This document shows, in pieces, positions 44,089 to 52,398 of a DNA stretch of 64,000 bases (its first letter is position 1; every line of letters starts with the position of its first letter). The DNA is from Chryseobacterium viscerum (GTDB lineage Bacteria > Bacteroidota > Bacteroidia > Flavobacteriales > Weeksellaceae). The stretch is taken from assembly GCF_002899945.2 (NCBI RefSeq), contig NZ_PPEG02000003.1, positions 1-64,000 of the forward strand, given 5' to 3'. The position numbers and the translations under genes were made by a program. The notes beneath the pieces were generated by a model that saw only the letters and a program-made list of their open reading frames with translations, was not told the origin of the DNA and ran no database searches.

Positions 44089-44139
44089 TAAGTCTCTGGG
44101 AGGTAATGAAAAGGTAAGATATATGCAAAAGATCTCCAG

Positions 44140-44168
44140 CCCTTATAGGTTTTCAAAACCTATAAGGG
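44140..44168. repeat. Second perfect palindrome
   Basis: Two 14-base arms (CCCTTATAGGTTTT and its exact complement) around one C. It lies 51 bases from the preceding palindrome, with the same design (inner AGGTTTT/AAAACCT) but different outer arms. Confidence 0.85.
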
Positions 44169-44244
44169 GTAAAGTTGAAAAGTTTCATTAGAGATTCTAT
44201 TCAAAAAAATATAAATTTTACCCTTCCAACTCAAAAATCAGCCG

Positions 44245-44252
44245 TAAATTTG
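44245..44252 (+). promoter_or_regulatory. -7 box of the AEC transporter gene
   Basis: TAAATTTG, perfect TAnnTTTG, 20 bases before the ATG; no clear -33 TTG. Confidence 0.5.
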
Positions 44253-44272
44253 CTGCATATTTCTTTACAGTT

Positions 44273-45181
44273 ATGGTAAATTTTGTTCTGATTGCAGTGT
44301 GCATTATTGCAGGAATGATATTCAAAGCAACAAAATCTATCCACCCCGATGCCCACAAAGGTATCAATACATGGATTCTTTATCTTGCTCTTCCGGCAGT
44401 TTCGTTTAAATATCTGCCTAAAGTAAAATGGACAGCTGAAATGTTATTTCCGATTGTGGCCACATTTTTAGTTGCGGTGTTTTGTTTCTTCTTTATGATG
44501 TTTTACAGTAAAAGTAAGGGATATTCCAGGCGGTCCAGAAGTACCTTAGAATTGGCAAGCGGTTACAGCAATACTTCTTTCATCGGATTTCCATTAGTCA
44601 GTGCCTTTTATGGAGAAGGGCTTTTAAGTATTGCCGTTATTTGTGATCAGACCATGTTTTTCTCTCTTTCTACACTGGGAATTATTGCCGCAGTGAAAGG
44701 AGGAAGTAAATCCGGAAAAGTAAGTGCCTTATTTATTTTAAAAAGACTTGTCACATTTCCTCCGTTAATCGGTTGTATTTCAGCTTTGGTATTATCACAA
44801 TTCATTGATTTTACTGCTGCAGAGCCATTCTTTGATAAATTAGCATCAACAGTAAGCCCTTTAGCTCTATTTTCAGTCGGATTGCAATTGAAGTTTAACG
44901 GATGGAAAAAACTGATCCCGCAAATGTCTATGTCAATGCTTTATAAGCTTATTCTGGCACCGGCCATTGTTTTGGGAATGGCTTTATTATTAGGAATAAA
45001 AGGAGATGTTGCAAAAATTACCATATTTGAAGCCGCAATGCCAACATTAGTGACGTCAAGCATTATTGCAGAACAATTCAAACTGAATACAAAACTGACG
45101 AATCTCATCATTGGAGTCAGTATTATTATAGGATTTTTTACGTCCGCGTTTTGGTATCAGATCACGGAACTTCTTTTTTAA
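44273..45181 (+). CDS. AEC (auxin efflux carrier)-family transporter
   Basis: Inner-membrane carrier of 302 residues with about ten helices in two five-helix repeats. Family landmarks include the first-helix region FVLIAVCIIAGMIFKA, the INTWILYLALPAVSFKYLP segment and the ELASGYSNTSFIGFPLVSAFYGEG broken-helix region with its conserved Asn. Relatives transport organic acids such as malate; the substrate here is unknown. It is monocistronic and the last gene before the AT-rich accessory block. Confidence 0.88.
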   Translation: MVNFVLIAVCIIAGMIFKATKSIHPDAHKGINTWILYLALPAVSFKYLPKVKWTAEMLFPIVATFLVAVFCFFFMMFYSKSKGYSRRSRSTLELASGYSNTSFIGFPLVSAFYGEGLLSIAVICDQTMFFSLSTLGIIAAVKGGSKSGKVSALFILKRLVTFPPLIGCISALVLSQFIDFTAAEPFFDKLASTVSPLALFSVGLQLKFNGWKKLIPQMSMSMLYKLILAPAIVLGMALLLGIKGDVAKITIFEAAMPTLVTSSIIAEQFKLNTKLTNLIIGVSIIIGFFTSAFWYQITELLF

Positions 45182-45535
45182 GGACAAAATTATTAAAAAT
45201 GTCCTAAAATAGATACCTCACCGAGTTTCTCTCTATCGCTTCAAGCGTGCACAAAATTTGTGTCTGAAAATATTTTGTTCAAATATCCCACTATCTATTT
45301 CACATATGAGAAAAAATATTAAAAAGACTTTTGCTTATAATTATACTGTTTTTTAAACAGACTCTATGTTAGTTTATTTTGACATTCTATAAGCTTTGTA
45401 AGCTGTTCCTAATCTGATTTTTCAGTATACTTCCAGCAATTTCGGTTGACAGTATATTAAATACCGGATTACATTAGTCATTGAATTTATTATTTTATAT
45501 ATTTAAGCTAGAAAAAACACAAATTTTATACAACA
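45182..45535. other. Gap at the left edge of the accessory block
   Basis: No gene seen in 354 bases. Composition becomes clearly AT-rich here. There is no tRNA, integrase or direct repeat that would mark an island boundary, and no consensus promoter close to the next ATG. Confidence 0.5.
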
Positions 45536-47035
45536 ATGAAAAACAAATTTATTTCGAGGTTACTCTCATTAGTAACCATTATGGTTTTGTTGTATTCCTG
45601 TAGGAATGAACAATTAACTGAACAAGAAACTTACAATAATAGCAGTCAATTCAGACCAACGTCTAAGACAATTAGTCTGGAAGAAAGTAAACACAAATTA
45701 GTTCTTAAAACTGAATTACAAAAGGCACAAACTAATCTAAAAGAAGTCAAAACTAACGTCTCGGGTAAAACAATTGAATATGAAAATAGTATTTCTATTG
45801 ATACCGACAATGTAAAATATATTGAATATGGATCTAATTCTCATACCTATACATTTAATCTGGTACGAGAAAATGCTTCTGAAATTGCTTCTTTAGAAAA
45901 TTTGGTATTATCTTCTCTACCTGATGGTACTTATAAAGAACTTTTAGTAACTTACAATTTTACTCCACAGGAAAAGCAGGATTTACTTTCAGGAAAAGGA
46001 GTGAAAACAGCTGGTAAAACAACTGTAATTGAACTTGCAAAAGGAACATACGGAGGTGGCGTTTCTAATAGAGGTATGGGAGATGCAGAGTCTTGCTCTT
46101 ATCAAACGGTAGATATGTACTTTTCTTGTTATTCTGGAGACCACCATCAAGGTAATGAAAGTACTTGGGGAGGTTGTGAATGGGCTAGTGATGGAGGTTA
46201 CCCAGCTCAACACTTAACCGTAATAGCATTAGTCTGTACGGCAAGTACAGCCTTGGGAGACGATGGCTCACCAGGAGGGGGGGATATGGGAAGTACTACT
46301 GGTTTAGGAAGTGGTACAAATACTCCGACAATTCCAACTTTTAGTAGATTCTTTTTTTATGTTAAAAAACTTCCAGTAGATTTGAAAGCTGTTCTTTATG
46401 ACACAGCTAATACTGAATTTTATGAAGGTTTAAAAACTTACTATGATGTTAATTTTGGAAGTGCTGAAGCCGGAGAATTTATTAATTGGGCATTGCAGTT
46501 TCAAAAAGATAATCCTGATGTTTCTTGGATGCAGTTTCAAAATTGGTTTATTAATCCAGACGGGATATCAAATTTAGTTTTCAACAATTCAATTAACACT
46601 AGTAATTCCATTGCATTTAATACAAAAACCGATTTTAAGACAGCATTGTTAAATAAAAATAATGTATTTACTGAAGGAGTCGTTTTGCAGGAGAATGGGT
46701 CCGAAAAAATTGTTTCTGCTAAGATTAAAAGAACAGGAATTTGGGGAAGTGGAGAAGAAGTTCGTGTAAAATTAAAGAAAATTAATAATAGGTGGGCTTT
46801 TGATAGTGTTACATCAAGTGAACTTGGACTTACTTTAGGCGTTTGGTCTTTTACACAGATTGACTATACTCAAAATACAAATGCAAATGTTCTAACTGTA
46901 GAAGTTACGGGATATGAGAACTACAACGTTTTCGTGGAAGGTCTTGGAACAGTTTATAAGGACAAAGTAATGATAAGGATAAAAATTAATACTACAACAG
47001 GAAATATTTTTAGTATAGAATTTATAGATTTATAA
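45536..47035 (+). CDS. Large lipoprotein with polymorphic-effector-like layout
   Basis: Unnamed exported protein of 499 residues. The N terminus is a lipoprotein signal with Cys22 (MVLLYSC). Residues about 40-165 form a beta-rich domain (SHTYTFNLVRENASEI, LLVTYNFTPQEKQDLL). Then a Cys-rich stretch (SCSYQTVDMYFSC, GGCEW) leads to a Gly/Ser/Thr linker (about 240-268). A helical segment ends in NPDVSWMQFQNWFINPDG (about 326-344), and a separate C-terminal domain of 155 residues follows (SNLVFNNSINT to the end). From memory, many flavobacterial lipoproteins share this carrier + linker + NP..QF.NWF layout with interchangeable C-terminal domains, some JAB-like. The tip here matches nothing I know. 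A 38-residue membrane gene follows after four bases. Confidence 0.7.
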   Translation: MKNKFISRLLSLVTIMVLLYSCRNEQLTEQETYNNSSQFRPTSKTISLEESKHKLVLKTELQKAQTNLKEVKTNVSGKTIEYENSISIDTDNVKYIEYGSNSHTYTFNLVRENASEIASLENLVLSSLPDGTYKELLVTYNFTPQEKQDLLSGKGVKTAGKTTVIELAKGTYGGGVSNRGMGDAESCSYQTVDMYFSCYSGDHHQGNESTWGGCEWASDGGYPAQHLTVIALVCTASTALGDDGSPGGGDMGSTTGLGSGTNTPTIPTFSRFFFYVKKLPVDLKAVLYDTANTEFYEGLKTYYDVNFGSAEAGEFINWALQFQKDNPDVSWMQFQNWFINPDGISNLVFNNSINTSNSIAFNTKTDFKTALLNKNNVFTEGVVLQENGSEKIVSAKIKRTGIWGSGEEVRVKLKKINNRWAFDSVTSSELGLTLGVWSFTQIDYTQNTNANVLTVEVTGYENYNVFVEGLGTVYKDKVMIRIKINTTTGNIFSIEFIDL

Positions 47036-47039
47036 AATT

Positions 47040-47156
47040 ATGGAACAAACGATTAGTGAATTTAGCTTTAGTTTATTTGTACTACAAATTTTGACATTAA
47101 TTTTCATAATATTGCTGGGTTATTTTGTATATAAAATTTATAAGAAAATAAAATAA
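47040..47156 (+). CDS. 38-residue membrane microprotein
   Basis: Complete small reading frame starting with ATG four bases after the stop of the large lipoprotein: MEQTISEFSFSLFV at the N terminus, a single strong membrane helix (LQILTLIFIILLGYFV) and a basic tail (YKIYKKIK). Position and topology fit a membrane-embedded partner or immunity protein for the preceding gene, but this is inference. It has no Shine-Dalgarno sequence. No similar frame follows the other cassette members. Confidence 0.55.
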   Translation: MEQTISEFSFSLFVLQILTLIFIILLGYFVYKIYKKIK

Positions 47157-47306
47157 TTCTAGGATAAATATGGAATACAATTACATTATTAGACATTAAG
47201 ATTTAGTGAATTAAAGTTTGATAAATAACTTGAATTTGTCACACTTGTTCTGATAATTTGATGACTGGTTTTACCACAACATTTAAGATAAAAGGTAAAG
47301 CCGGTC

Positions 47307-47347
47307 ATTTTTTATTTTACAGTTATAAAAAATGTCATCAAATATTG
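47307..47347 (+). repeat. Spacer repeat, copy 1
   Basis: TTTTTTATTTTACAGTTAT, then AAAAAATGTCATCAAATATTG; a close match of 48799-48845. Each copy precedes one [tip + small lipoprotein] unit. The flanking 288-base gap (47157-47443) has no gene. Confidence 0.7.
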
Positions 47348-47443
47348 GGTTGTAACTTGTTTGAAAAGATTCTCCAATTGAACAAACAGGATGACAATTT
47401 GCTTTAACAAAAGTATTTTTATTTCTATTCTAAAAATCTGTAT

Positions 47444-48079
47444 TTGAAGCTAATCACATTAGTTAAATTTAGAAACAAAGTCCAAAATCAAAATCCAGAT
47501 TTCAAAGCTAAAGTTACTATTTTGGATAAGACGGAAATGTTTAATAAAAGCCAAGAAACAGGATTTGCAGCGGCATATGGTGCTGTTCCTTATGAAGAGA
47601 TGCCTAATACTCCTAATGGAAATGTAAAATTACCAGAAGGAAACAAGTATTTTGGATTTATGCATGTTCATTTAAATTTGGATGGGGTGGTGAAAATATT
47701 TTCTCCATATGATATAACAACTTTTTTAACAAGCTGTGTAGAAAATGCTAAACTAAAAGGGGGAATGTTGGATGCCTATGCAATGGTAATAACCTCACAA
47801 GGGAACTATATTCTTAAATACTCCGGAGATGGTAACTTTGCGATTCTCTATGATCAATTACAAAGTTGGCAAACTTGGTATAATAAAGAGTATTCAAATC
47901 TTACTGAATCAGAATTGTCTGATCCTGTAGTGGTTGAAAAATTATTTACTCAATTTTTGAAAGAAAAGGTGAATATTAACGGATTGGAAATATACAAATC
48001 TGATAAAACTACGGGCAATACTAGTAGATTGGAGTATGATGGAAAAGATAACCCTGTAAAATCAACACCTTGTCCATAA
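47444..48079 (+). CDS. Orphan JAMM/JAB-like C-terminal domain
   Basis: Open frame of about 211 residues without ATG start or signal peptide; an in-frame stop lies at 47405-47407 and the only candidate starts before residue 32 are TTG (used here) or CTG. Around residues 73-90 is FGFMHVHLNLDG...FSPYD, which fits the metal motif HxH-x10-SxxD of JAMM/JAB (MPN) proteases. The surrounding pattern (YFGFMHVHL, SPYDITTFL, YAMVITSQGNYILKYSGD) is what I remember from C-terminal domains of flavobacterial lipoproteins of the same type as the gene at 45536. It is therefore probably a displaced tip or a 5'-truncated effector. The next gene follows after 19 bases. Confidence 0.6.
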   Translation: MKLITLVKFRNKVQNQNPDFKAKVTILDKTEMFNKSQETGFAAAYGAVPYEEMPNTPNGNVKLPEGNKYFGFMHVHLNLDGVVKIFSPYDITTFLTSCVENAKLKGGMLDAYAMVITSQGNYILKYSGDGNFAILYDQLQSWQTWYNKEYSNLTESELSDPVVVEKLFTQFLKEKVNINGLEIYKSDKTTGNTSRLEYDGKDNPVKSTPCP

Positions 48080-48098
48080 AACAATTAAATCTTACACT

Positions 48099-48653
48099 AT
48101 GAAAAATATATTTTTATCTATACTATTTATGTTAACTCTTTCATGTAAAGCGCAACAAATTTATTCTTTAAGACCTACTGAAACTAACCTCCCTGAAAAT
48201 TCTTATCAAAGAGATACTAATAATGAACTTCCAGCTTATGAAGGTACTTGGAAAGGGACATGGGACAATAAAATGCTTTTTATAACTTTCAAAAAGATTA
48301 CTAATGAATACGATACTGATTTTAAGTATTATAGAGATTATTTAATAGGAAAATTTAAGGTATTAGATAGTAATGGAAATGTTCTGTTTGATAATACAAA
48401 TACAAATGATGATAATGCAAAAATTTTAGGAGTCAATTTTAGAAGATACGGAGACAAATATTCTCTTATTTATTTAGATTCTGATCTTTGTAATACAACA
48501 GGAAATATATCTATCAGTTTTGTTGATTCTTCTAAAACTAAACTTAATTGGAAATATTTCTATCATAATGAGATTGTAACAGTAGATTGTCCTTATTATA
48601 ATTCTGAGATTCCACAACCACTGCCTAAAGATATTGTTCTAACAAAACAATAA
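48099..48653 (+). CDS. Small lipoprotein, paralogue 1 (DUF6705-like)
   Basis: Exported protein of 184 residues with a short signal ending in TLSCKAQ; Cys16 could be lipidated. The rest is one beta-rich domain: IYSLRPTETNLPENSYQRD, YEGTWKGTWDNKMLFITFKKI, then DSDLCNTTGNISISFVD and the C-terminal HNEIVTVDCPYYNSEIPQP. From memory this resembles the DUF6705 family of flavobacteria, uncharacterised. About 60 percent identical by eye to the protein at 49009, with the last 30 residues almost unchanged. It starts 19 bases after the orphan JAB-like frame, so the two form a unit; partner or immunity function is an inference. Confidence 0.75.
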   Translation: MKNIFLSILFMLTLSCKAQQIYSLRPTETNLPENSYQRDTNNELPAYEGTWKGTWDNKMLFITFKKITNEYDTDFKYYRDYLIGKFKVLDSNGNVLFDNTNTNDDNAKILGVNFRRYGDKYSLIYLDSDLCNTTGNISISFVDSSKTKLNWKYFYHNEIVTVDCPYYNSEIPQPLPKDIVLTKQ

Positions 48654-48654
48654 T

Positions 48655-48700
48655 TATGATTTCTAAAAAATCAATATCTTTAACAAGACAATAGGTTAAA
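48655..48700 (+). repeat. Cassette tail repeat
   Basis: TTATGATTTCTAAAAAATCA and the following ATCTTTAACAAGACAATA recur almost unchanged at 49559-49604 behind the second small lipoprotein, extending the duplication beyond the stop codons. Confidence 0.75.
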
Positions 48701-48798
48701 AGGGTTCTAACCTTAATAAAAAATGATTTGTTTTATCACAATATCAAGGTAAGGCTATTCATTTTAAATAGTTAGCCTTGACCGTTTTTGGCCAAGGT

Positions 48799-48845
48799 TA
48801 TTTTTTATCTTTCAGTTATGAAAAATGTTATCCAATATAATATTG
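48799..48845 (+). repeat. Spacer repeat, copy 2
   Basis: TTTTTTATCTTTCAGTTAT, then GAAAAATGTTATCCAATATA; matches 47307-47347 with a few substitutions and a small insertion. Just upstream are TTAGCCTTGACCGTTTTTGG and CCAAGG forming an added hairpin not in copy 1. The gap 48654-49008 (355 bases) is made of cassette tail, this spacer and the tip scar. Confidence 0.7.
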
Positions 48846-48946
48846 AAAGCAAGATAAAGCCGATAAAAAAGATGGAACTTAAATAATGGTTTAATGTACA
48901 TTAATATAAGTGAATTTTCCTGTAAAACTATAAATATTCAATTGTG

Positions 48947-48989
48947 GTATGGTGGTAAAGATAACCCCTGTAAAATCAACACCTTGTCC
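48947..48989 (+). pseudogene. Frameshifted scar of the JAB-tip 3' end
   Basis: 43 bases matching 48034-48075 (the last 13 codons of the JAB-like frame) with two substitutions and one inserted C, which shifts the frame (…YGGKDNPCKINTL instead of …YDGKDNPVKSTP). It occupies the same position before the second small lipoprotein as the intact 3' end does before the first. The rest of the second tip gene is gone. Confidence 0.8.
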
Positions 48990-49008
48990 TTAATTAAATT
49001 TATAAATT

Positions 49009-49557
49009 ATGAAAAATTTATTTTTATTTATATTATTCTGCATCACAATCTCGTGCGATGCACAAACCTATCCATTAAGAACATTCAATGAAATCCCTGA
49101 AAATGCCTATCTAAAAGATACAAATAATGAGCTTCCTGCTTATGAATGTACTTGGACAGGTACTTGGAATAATAAAACTATCTATATAACCTTTAAAAAG
49201 ATAACAAATAAGTATAATGAGAATTTAAAATACTATAAGGACAATTTGATTGCAAAGTTTAAAGTTGTAGATATTAACGGAAATATTTTATTTGATAATA
49301 CAAATTTATCTGATGATACCCCAAAAATATGGGGAGGAAAATTTAGAAAAGTGGATGATAAATATTCTCTTATTTATAATGGCCCAGATTTATGTAATAC
49401 TTCTGGCACAATTAATATCAATTTTATAGACCCTACTAAAACAAAATTGGATTGGAAATATTTTTACCGTAATGAGATTGTAACAGTAGATTGTCCTTAT
49501 TATAATTCTGAGATTCCACAACCACTACCTAAAGATATTATTCTAACAAAACAATAA
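49009..49557 (+). CDS. Small lipoprotein, paralogue 2 (DUF6705-like)
   Basis: 182-residue paralogue of the protein at 48099 with a signal ending TISCDAQ and the same landmarks: YPLRTFNEIPENAYLKD, NNELPAYECTWTGTW, LFDNTNLSDD, GPDLCNTSGTININF and NEIVTVDCPYYNSEIPQP. Differences are spread through the N-terminal two thirds, including an extra Cys at the G-to-C change in YECTWTG, while the C-terminal end is nearly identical. It is now without its tip gene. Retention of an intact frame after loss of the head is what orphan immunity genes show; that reading is inferred. Confidence 0.75.
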   Translation: MKNLFLFILFCITISCDAQTYPLRTFNEIPENAYLKDTNNELPAYECTWTGTWNNKTIYITFKKITNKYNENLKYYKDNLIAKFKVVDINGNILFDNTNLSDDTPKIWGGKFRKVDDKYSLIYNGPDLCNTSGTININFIDPTKTKLDWKYFYRNEIVTVDCPYYNSEIPQPLPKDIILTKQ

Positions 49558-49789
49558 CTATGATTTCTAAAAAGTCAATATTATCTTTAACAAGATAATA
49601 AATAGGTTAAAAAAGGTTTTGAAGTACCTGAATAATTTATATTCCTACAGAATAGATAAAAGGCAATAACCAGAATACTATACAACTCTATTATTGCGTT
49701 TCAATGATCTGCGAAAGGGGCAGGAAAGAATCTCTGCAAAGTTGCAATTCTCTAAAGAAAAATCTAATTTTACACTTTAAATATTTCCC

Positions 49790-52237
49790 TTGCAATACGC
49801 TCAAATTGTTTTACCCCTGAACCTGAAAGGATCTTTTACGTATAAAGTTCCTGAAGAAATGATGTCTGAAATCCAGCTTGGAATGCGAGTTTTGGTCCCA
49901 TTTGGCGGGAAGAAGATCTATACGGGAATTGTATTTGAGCTTCATGATAATGCACCGGAAAATTTCACAGCAAAGGAAGTCATCAGCATGCTGGATGACA
50001 AACCGATCATGCCTGAGGAACAGATTGATTTCTGGAACTGGCTCTCGGAGTATTATCTGTGCAGTCTTGGAGAAATTTACAGGTTTTCATTTCCTTCTTC
50101 ATTAAAACTGGAAAGTGAAACTTATTTAAAACTAAAACCAGGTGCTGTTGTTGATTTTGAAAATCTGGATGTCAATGAAATGTACCTGATTCAGGCACTT
50201 GAAGTACGACAGCTGATCAATCTGACAGATATTGAAGCATTTATTCCCAAAAAAGATATTATCAAAACCATCAACTCATTGATTGACCTTCAGTATATTG
50301 AGATTGATGAGAAAATTGCTGAAAAATATAAAGCTAAAGAAGTAGCCTATGTAAGAATTAATGATGAAATTTTAGTCAATCAGAATCTTACAGAAATTCT
50401 TTTAAAACTGAATAAAGCACCCAAGCAGAAAGAACTTTTCCTTCTTATTTTGGAAAAGCAGACGGAAAATCCTGATATCCCCATCAAAAAGGCTGAGTTG
50501 TTTGAAAGTGGTTATTTTGGAAGTTCCCATTTCAAACCTTTGGCAGATAAAGGTCTTGTTGAAGAGTATTACATGCAGAAAGACAGGATTGAAAGTTATG
50601 AAGGCGAAATTGAGGAACTTGAAGAACTTTCCGAACAGCAGAAATTGGCTAAAGCCGAGATTGATGAAGCTTTTGAAGAAGGGAAAAATGTTCTCCTTCA
50701 CGGTGTTACATCATCTGGAAAAACCCATATTTATCTAGAGAAAATCGATGAATGCATCAAAGAAGGAAAAAATGTATTGTTTTTGCTTCCTGAAATTTCT
50801 CTTACCAAACAGATTACCCAGAGGTTAGAAAAAAAATATGGGCGGCAGCTAGGTTTCTATCATCAGAAACTCACAGATTTTGAGAGGGTAGAAGTATGGA
50901 GAAGAGTGAAGCAAAATGACATCCATATTTTGATCGGGACTCGTAACGCGTTGTTTTTACCCTACCAGAACTTAGGGCTTATTATTGTAGACGAAGAGCA
51001 TGATTCGGCATACAGACCACGGGAAGTGTCTCCTTATTTTAATGCTAAAGATGCATCTTTGGTATTGGGAGGCTTTTATAAAGCAGGGTTGATCTTAGGA
51101 TCGGCAACCCCTTCCGTTGAAAGTTATTACCGGGCGAGAAAAGATAAAATGAAATATGTCTTCCTGAATGAAAGATTCGGGAATGTTAATCTGCCGGAAT
51201 ATGAGCTGATCAATTTCAAAGAAGCCCAGGAATCTAAAAAGGTTTCAGGAAACTTCTCGCTGAAGCTCATTGAGGAGATCAAAAAGACCATAGATGAAAA
51301 GAATCAGGCAATTGTTCTTCACAACCGCAGAGGATATTCCAATGTGATAGAATGTGAAAGTTGCGGATATGTGAATTACTGCTCCAATTGTGATGTGGTC
51401 ATGACGTATCACAAAGCAGCCAACGAAATGAAATGCCATTATTGTGGCCAGAAAGCTTCAAAACCGAAAACCTGTCCGAAATGTCATTCCGAAAAGCTGA
51501 ACGAAAGAGGAGTAGGAGTAGAGCAGATTCATGAGGAAGTTTCCAAGCTGTTCCCGGAAAATGAAGTGGATAGAATGGATGTAGATTCTATGCGTAAGAA
51601 ATTTGCTTATGAAAAGCTGTATGAGAAGATTGAAGACGGAGAAACAGATATTGTAGTAGGAACACAAATGATTTCCAAAGGGCTTGATTTTGATCATATC
51701 GAGCTGGTGGCTATTCCAAAAGCCGATTCCTTATTATATGTACAGGATTTCAGAGCGGAAGAAAGGGCCTATCAGCTGATCACACAAGTCTCGGGAAGAG
51801 CAGGAAGGGTTTCAGGGAAAGGAAAAATCCTGATTCAGACCTATAATCCTGATCATTCTGTATTTCAGCTGATTAAGATGAACAATCCTGCGAAGATCTA
51901 TAAATATATTCTTACAGAACGTCAGAAATTCCATTATCCTCCGTTTACGAAGCTGATTATGATTGAGTTGAAGCATATCAGAGATGAAAAAGTAGATCGT
52001 GCTTCTCAGTTTTTGGGATCCATCTTAAGAAAATATCTTCCTGAAGATTGTGTTTTGGGACCGGAAAGAGCCCAGATCGCAAGATTAAATAACTTATATC
52101 AGTTCCAGATTATGCTTAAGCTTCCCCGTGGTAAAAACTATGAGAAATTCAAGAACATGGTATTGATAAGTTTGAAAGAATTTGATGAAATAACTGCTTA
52201 TCAAAGTGTTAAAAAAGGTGTTTTTGTGGATTTTTAA
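49790..52237 (+). CDS. priA: Primosomal protein N' (PriA helicase)
   Basis: Replication-restart helicase of 815 residues. The N-terminal 3'-DNA-binding domain starts QYAQIVLPLNLKGSFTYKVPEE; helicase motifs follow: Walker A GVTSSGKT, DEEHDSAYRP, GSATPSVESY, and the zinc-binding module with eight Cys (CESCGYVNYCSNC, CHYCGQK, CPKCHSEKL), then VGTQMISKGLDFDH and QVSGRAGR. Length and order are standard. The start is a TTG: the first ATG would remove the conserved N-terminal strand, and the frame is closed shortly upstream. The 232-base gap before it holds the cassette tail copy and AT-rich DNA. Confidence 0.95.
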   Translation: MQYAQIVLPLNLKGSFTYKVPEEMMSEIQLGMRVLVPFGGKKIYTGIVFELHDNAPENFTAKEVISMLDDKPIMPEEQIDFWNWLSEYYLCSLGEIYRFSFPSSLKLESETYLKLKPGAVVDFENLDVNEMYLIQALEVRQLINLTDIEAFIPKKDIIKTINSLIDLQYIEIDEKIAEKYKAKEVAYVRINDEILVNQNLTEILLKLNKAPKQKELFLLILEKQTENPDIPIKKAELFESGYFGSSHFKPLADKGLVEEYYMQKDRIESYEGEIEELEELSEQQKLAKAEIDEAFEEGKNVLLHGVTSSGKTHIYLEKIDECIKEGKNVLFLLPEISLTKQITQRLEKKYGRQLGFYHQKLTDFERVEVWRRVKQNDIHILIGTRNALFLPYQNLGLIIVDEEHDSAYRPREVSPYFNAKDASLVLGGFYKAGLILGSATPSVESYYRARKDKMKYVFLNERFGNVNLPEYELINFKEAQESKKVSGNFSLKLIEEIKKTIDEKNQAIVLHNRRGYSNVIECESCGYVNYCSNCDVVMTYHKAANEMKCHYCGQKASKPKTCPKCHSEKLNERGVGVEQIHEEVSKLFPENEVDRMDVDSMRKKFAYEKLYEKIEDGETDIVVGTQMISKGLDFDHIELVAIPKADSLLYVQDFRAEERAYQLITQVSGRAGRVSGKGKILIQTYNPDHSVFQLIKMNNPAKIYKYILTERQKFHYPPFTKLIMIELKHIRDEKVDRASQFLGSILRKYLPEDCVLGPERAQIARLNNLYQFQIMLKLPRGKNYEKFKNMVLISLKEFDEITAYQSVKKGVFVDF

Positions 52238-52302
52238 CAATTTTTAACAAACTTTACACTCTTTTATAGGGTAATAGTGGTCTGTTATATGACAATAATT
52301 TC

Positions 52303-52310
52303 TACTTTTG
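52303..52310 (+). promoter_or_regulatory. -7 box before the PBP4 gene
   Basis: TACTTTTG, perfect TAnnTTTG, 88 bases upstream of the ATG at 52399; no clear -33 TTG. Confidence 0.45.
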
Positions 52311-52398
52311 GACGTTGATTAAGTGTTTGGCTTTTAAATTGAATGATGTAACCTGTCATTTTTTATAGAGTCAAAACTATAGAACAAAAAGAAGATAG

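Noticed and set aside
48894-49091. 65-residue frame between the two small lipoproteins
   Set aside because: It is a frameshifted reading through the tip scar and into the start of the second lipoprotein in another frame.
45182-49789. Accessory block as an integrative element
   Set aside because: No integrase, tRNA, flanking direct repeat or transposase was seen; composition alone is not enough.
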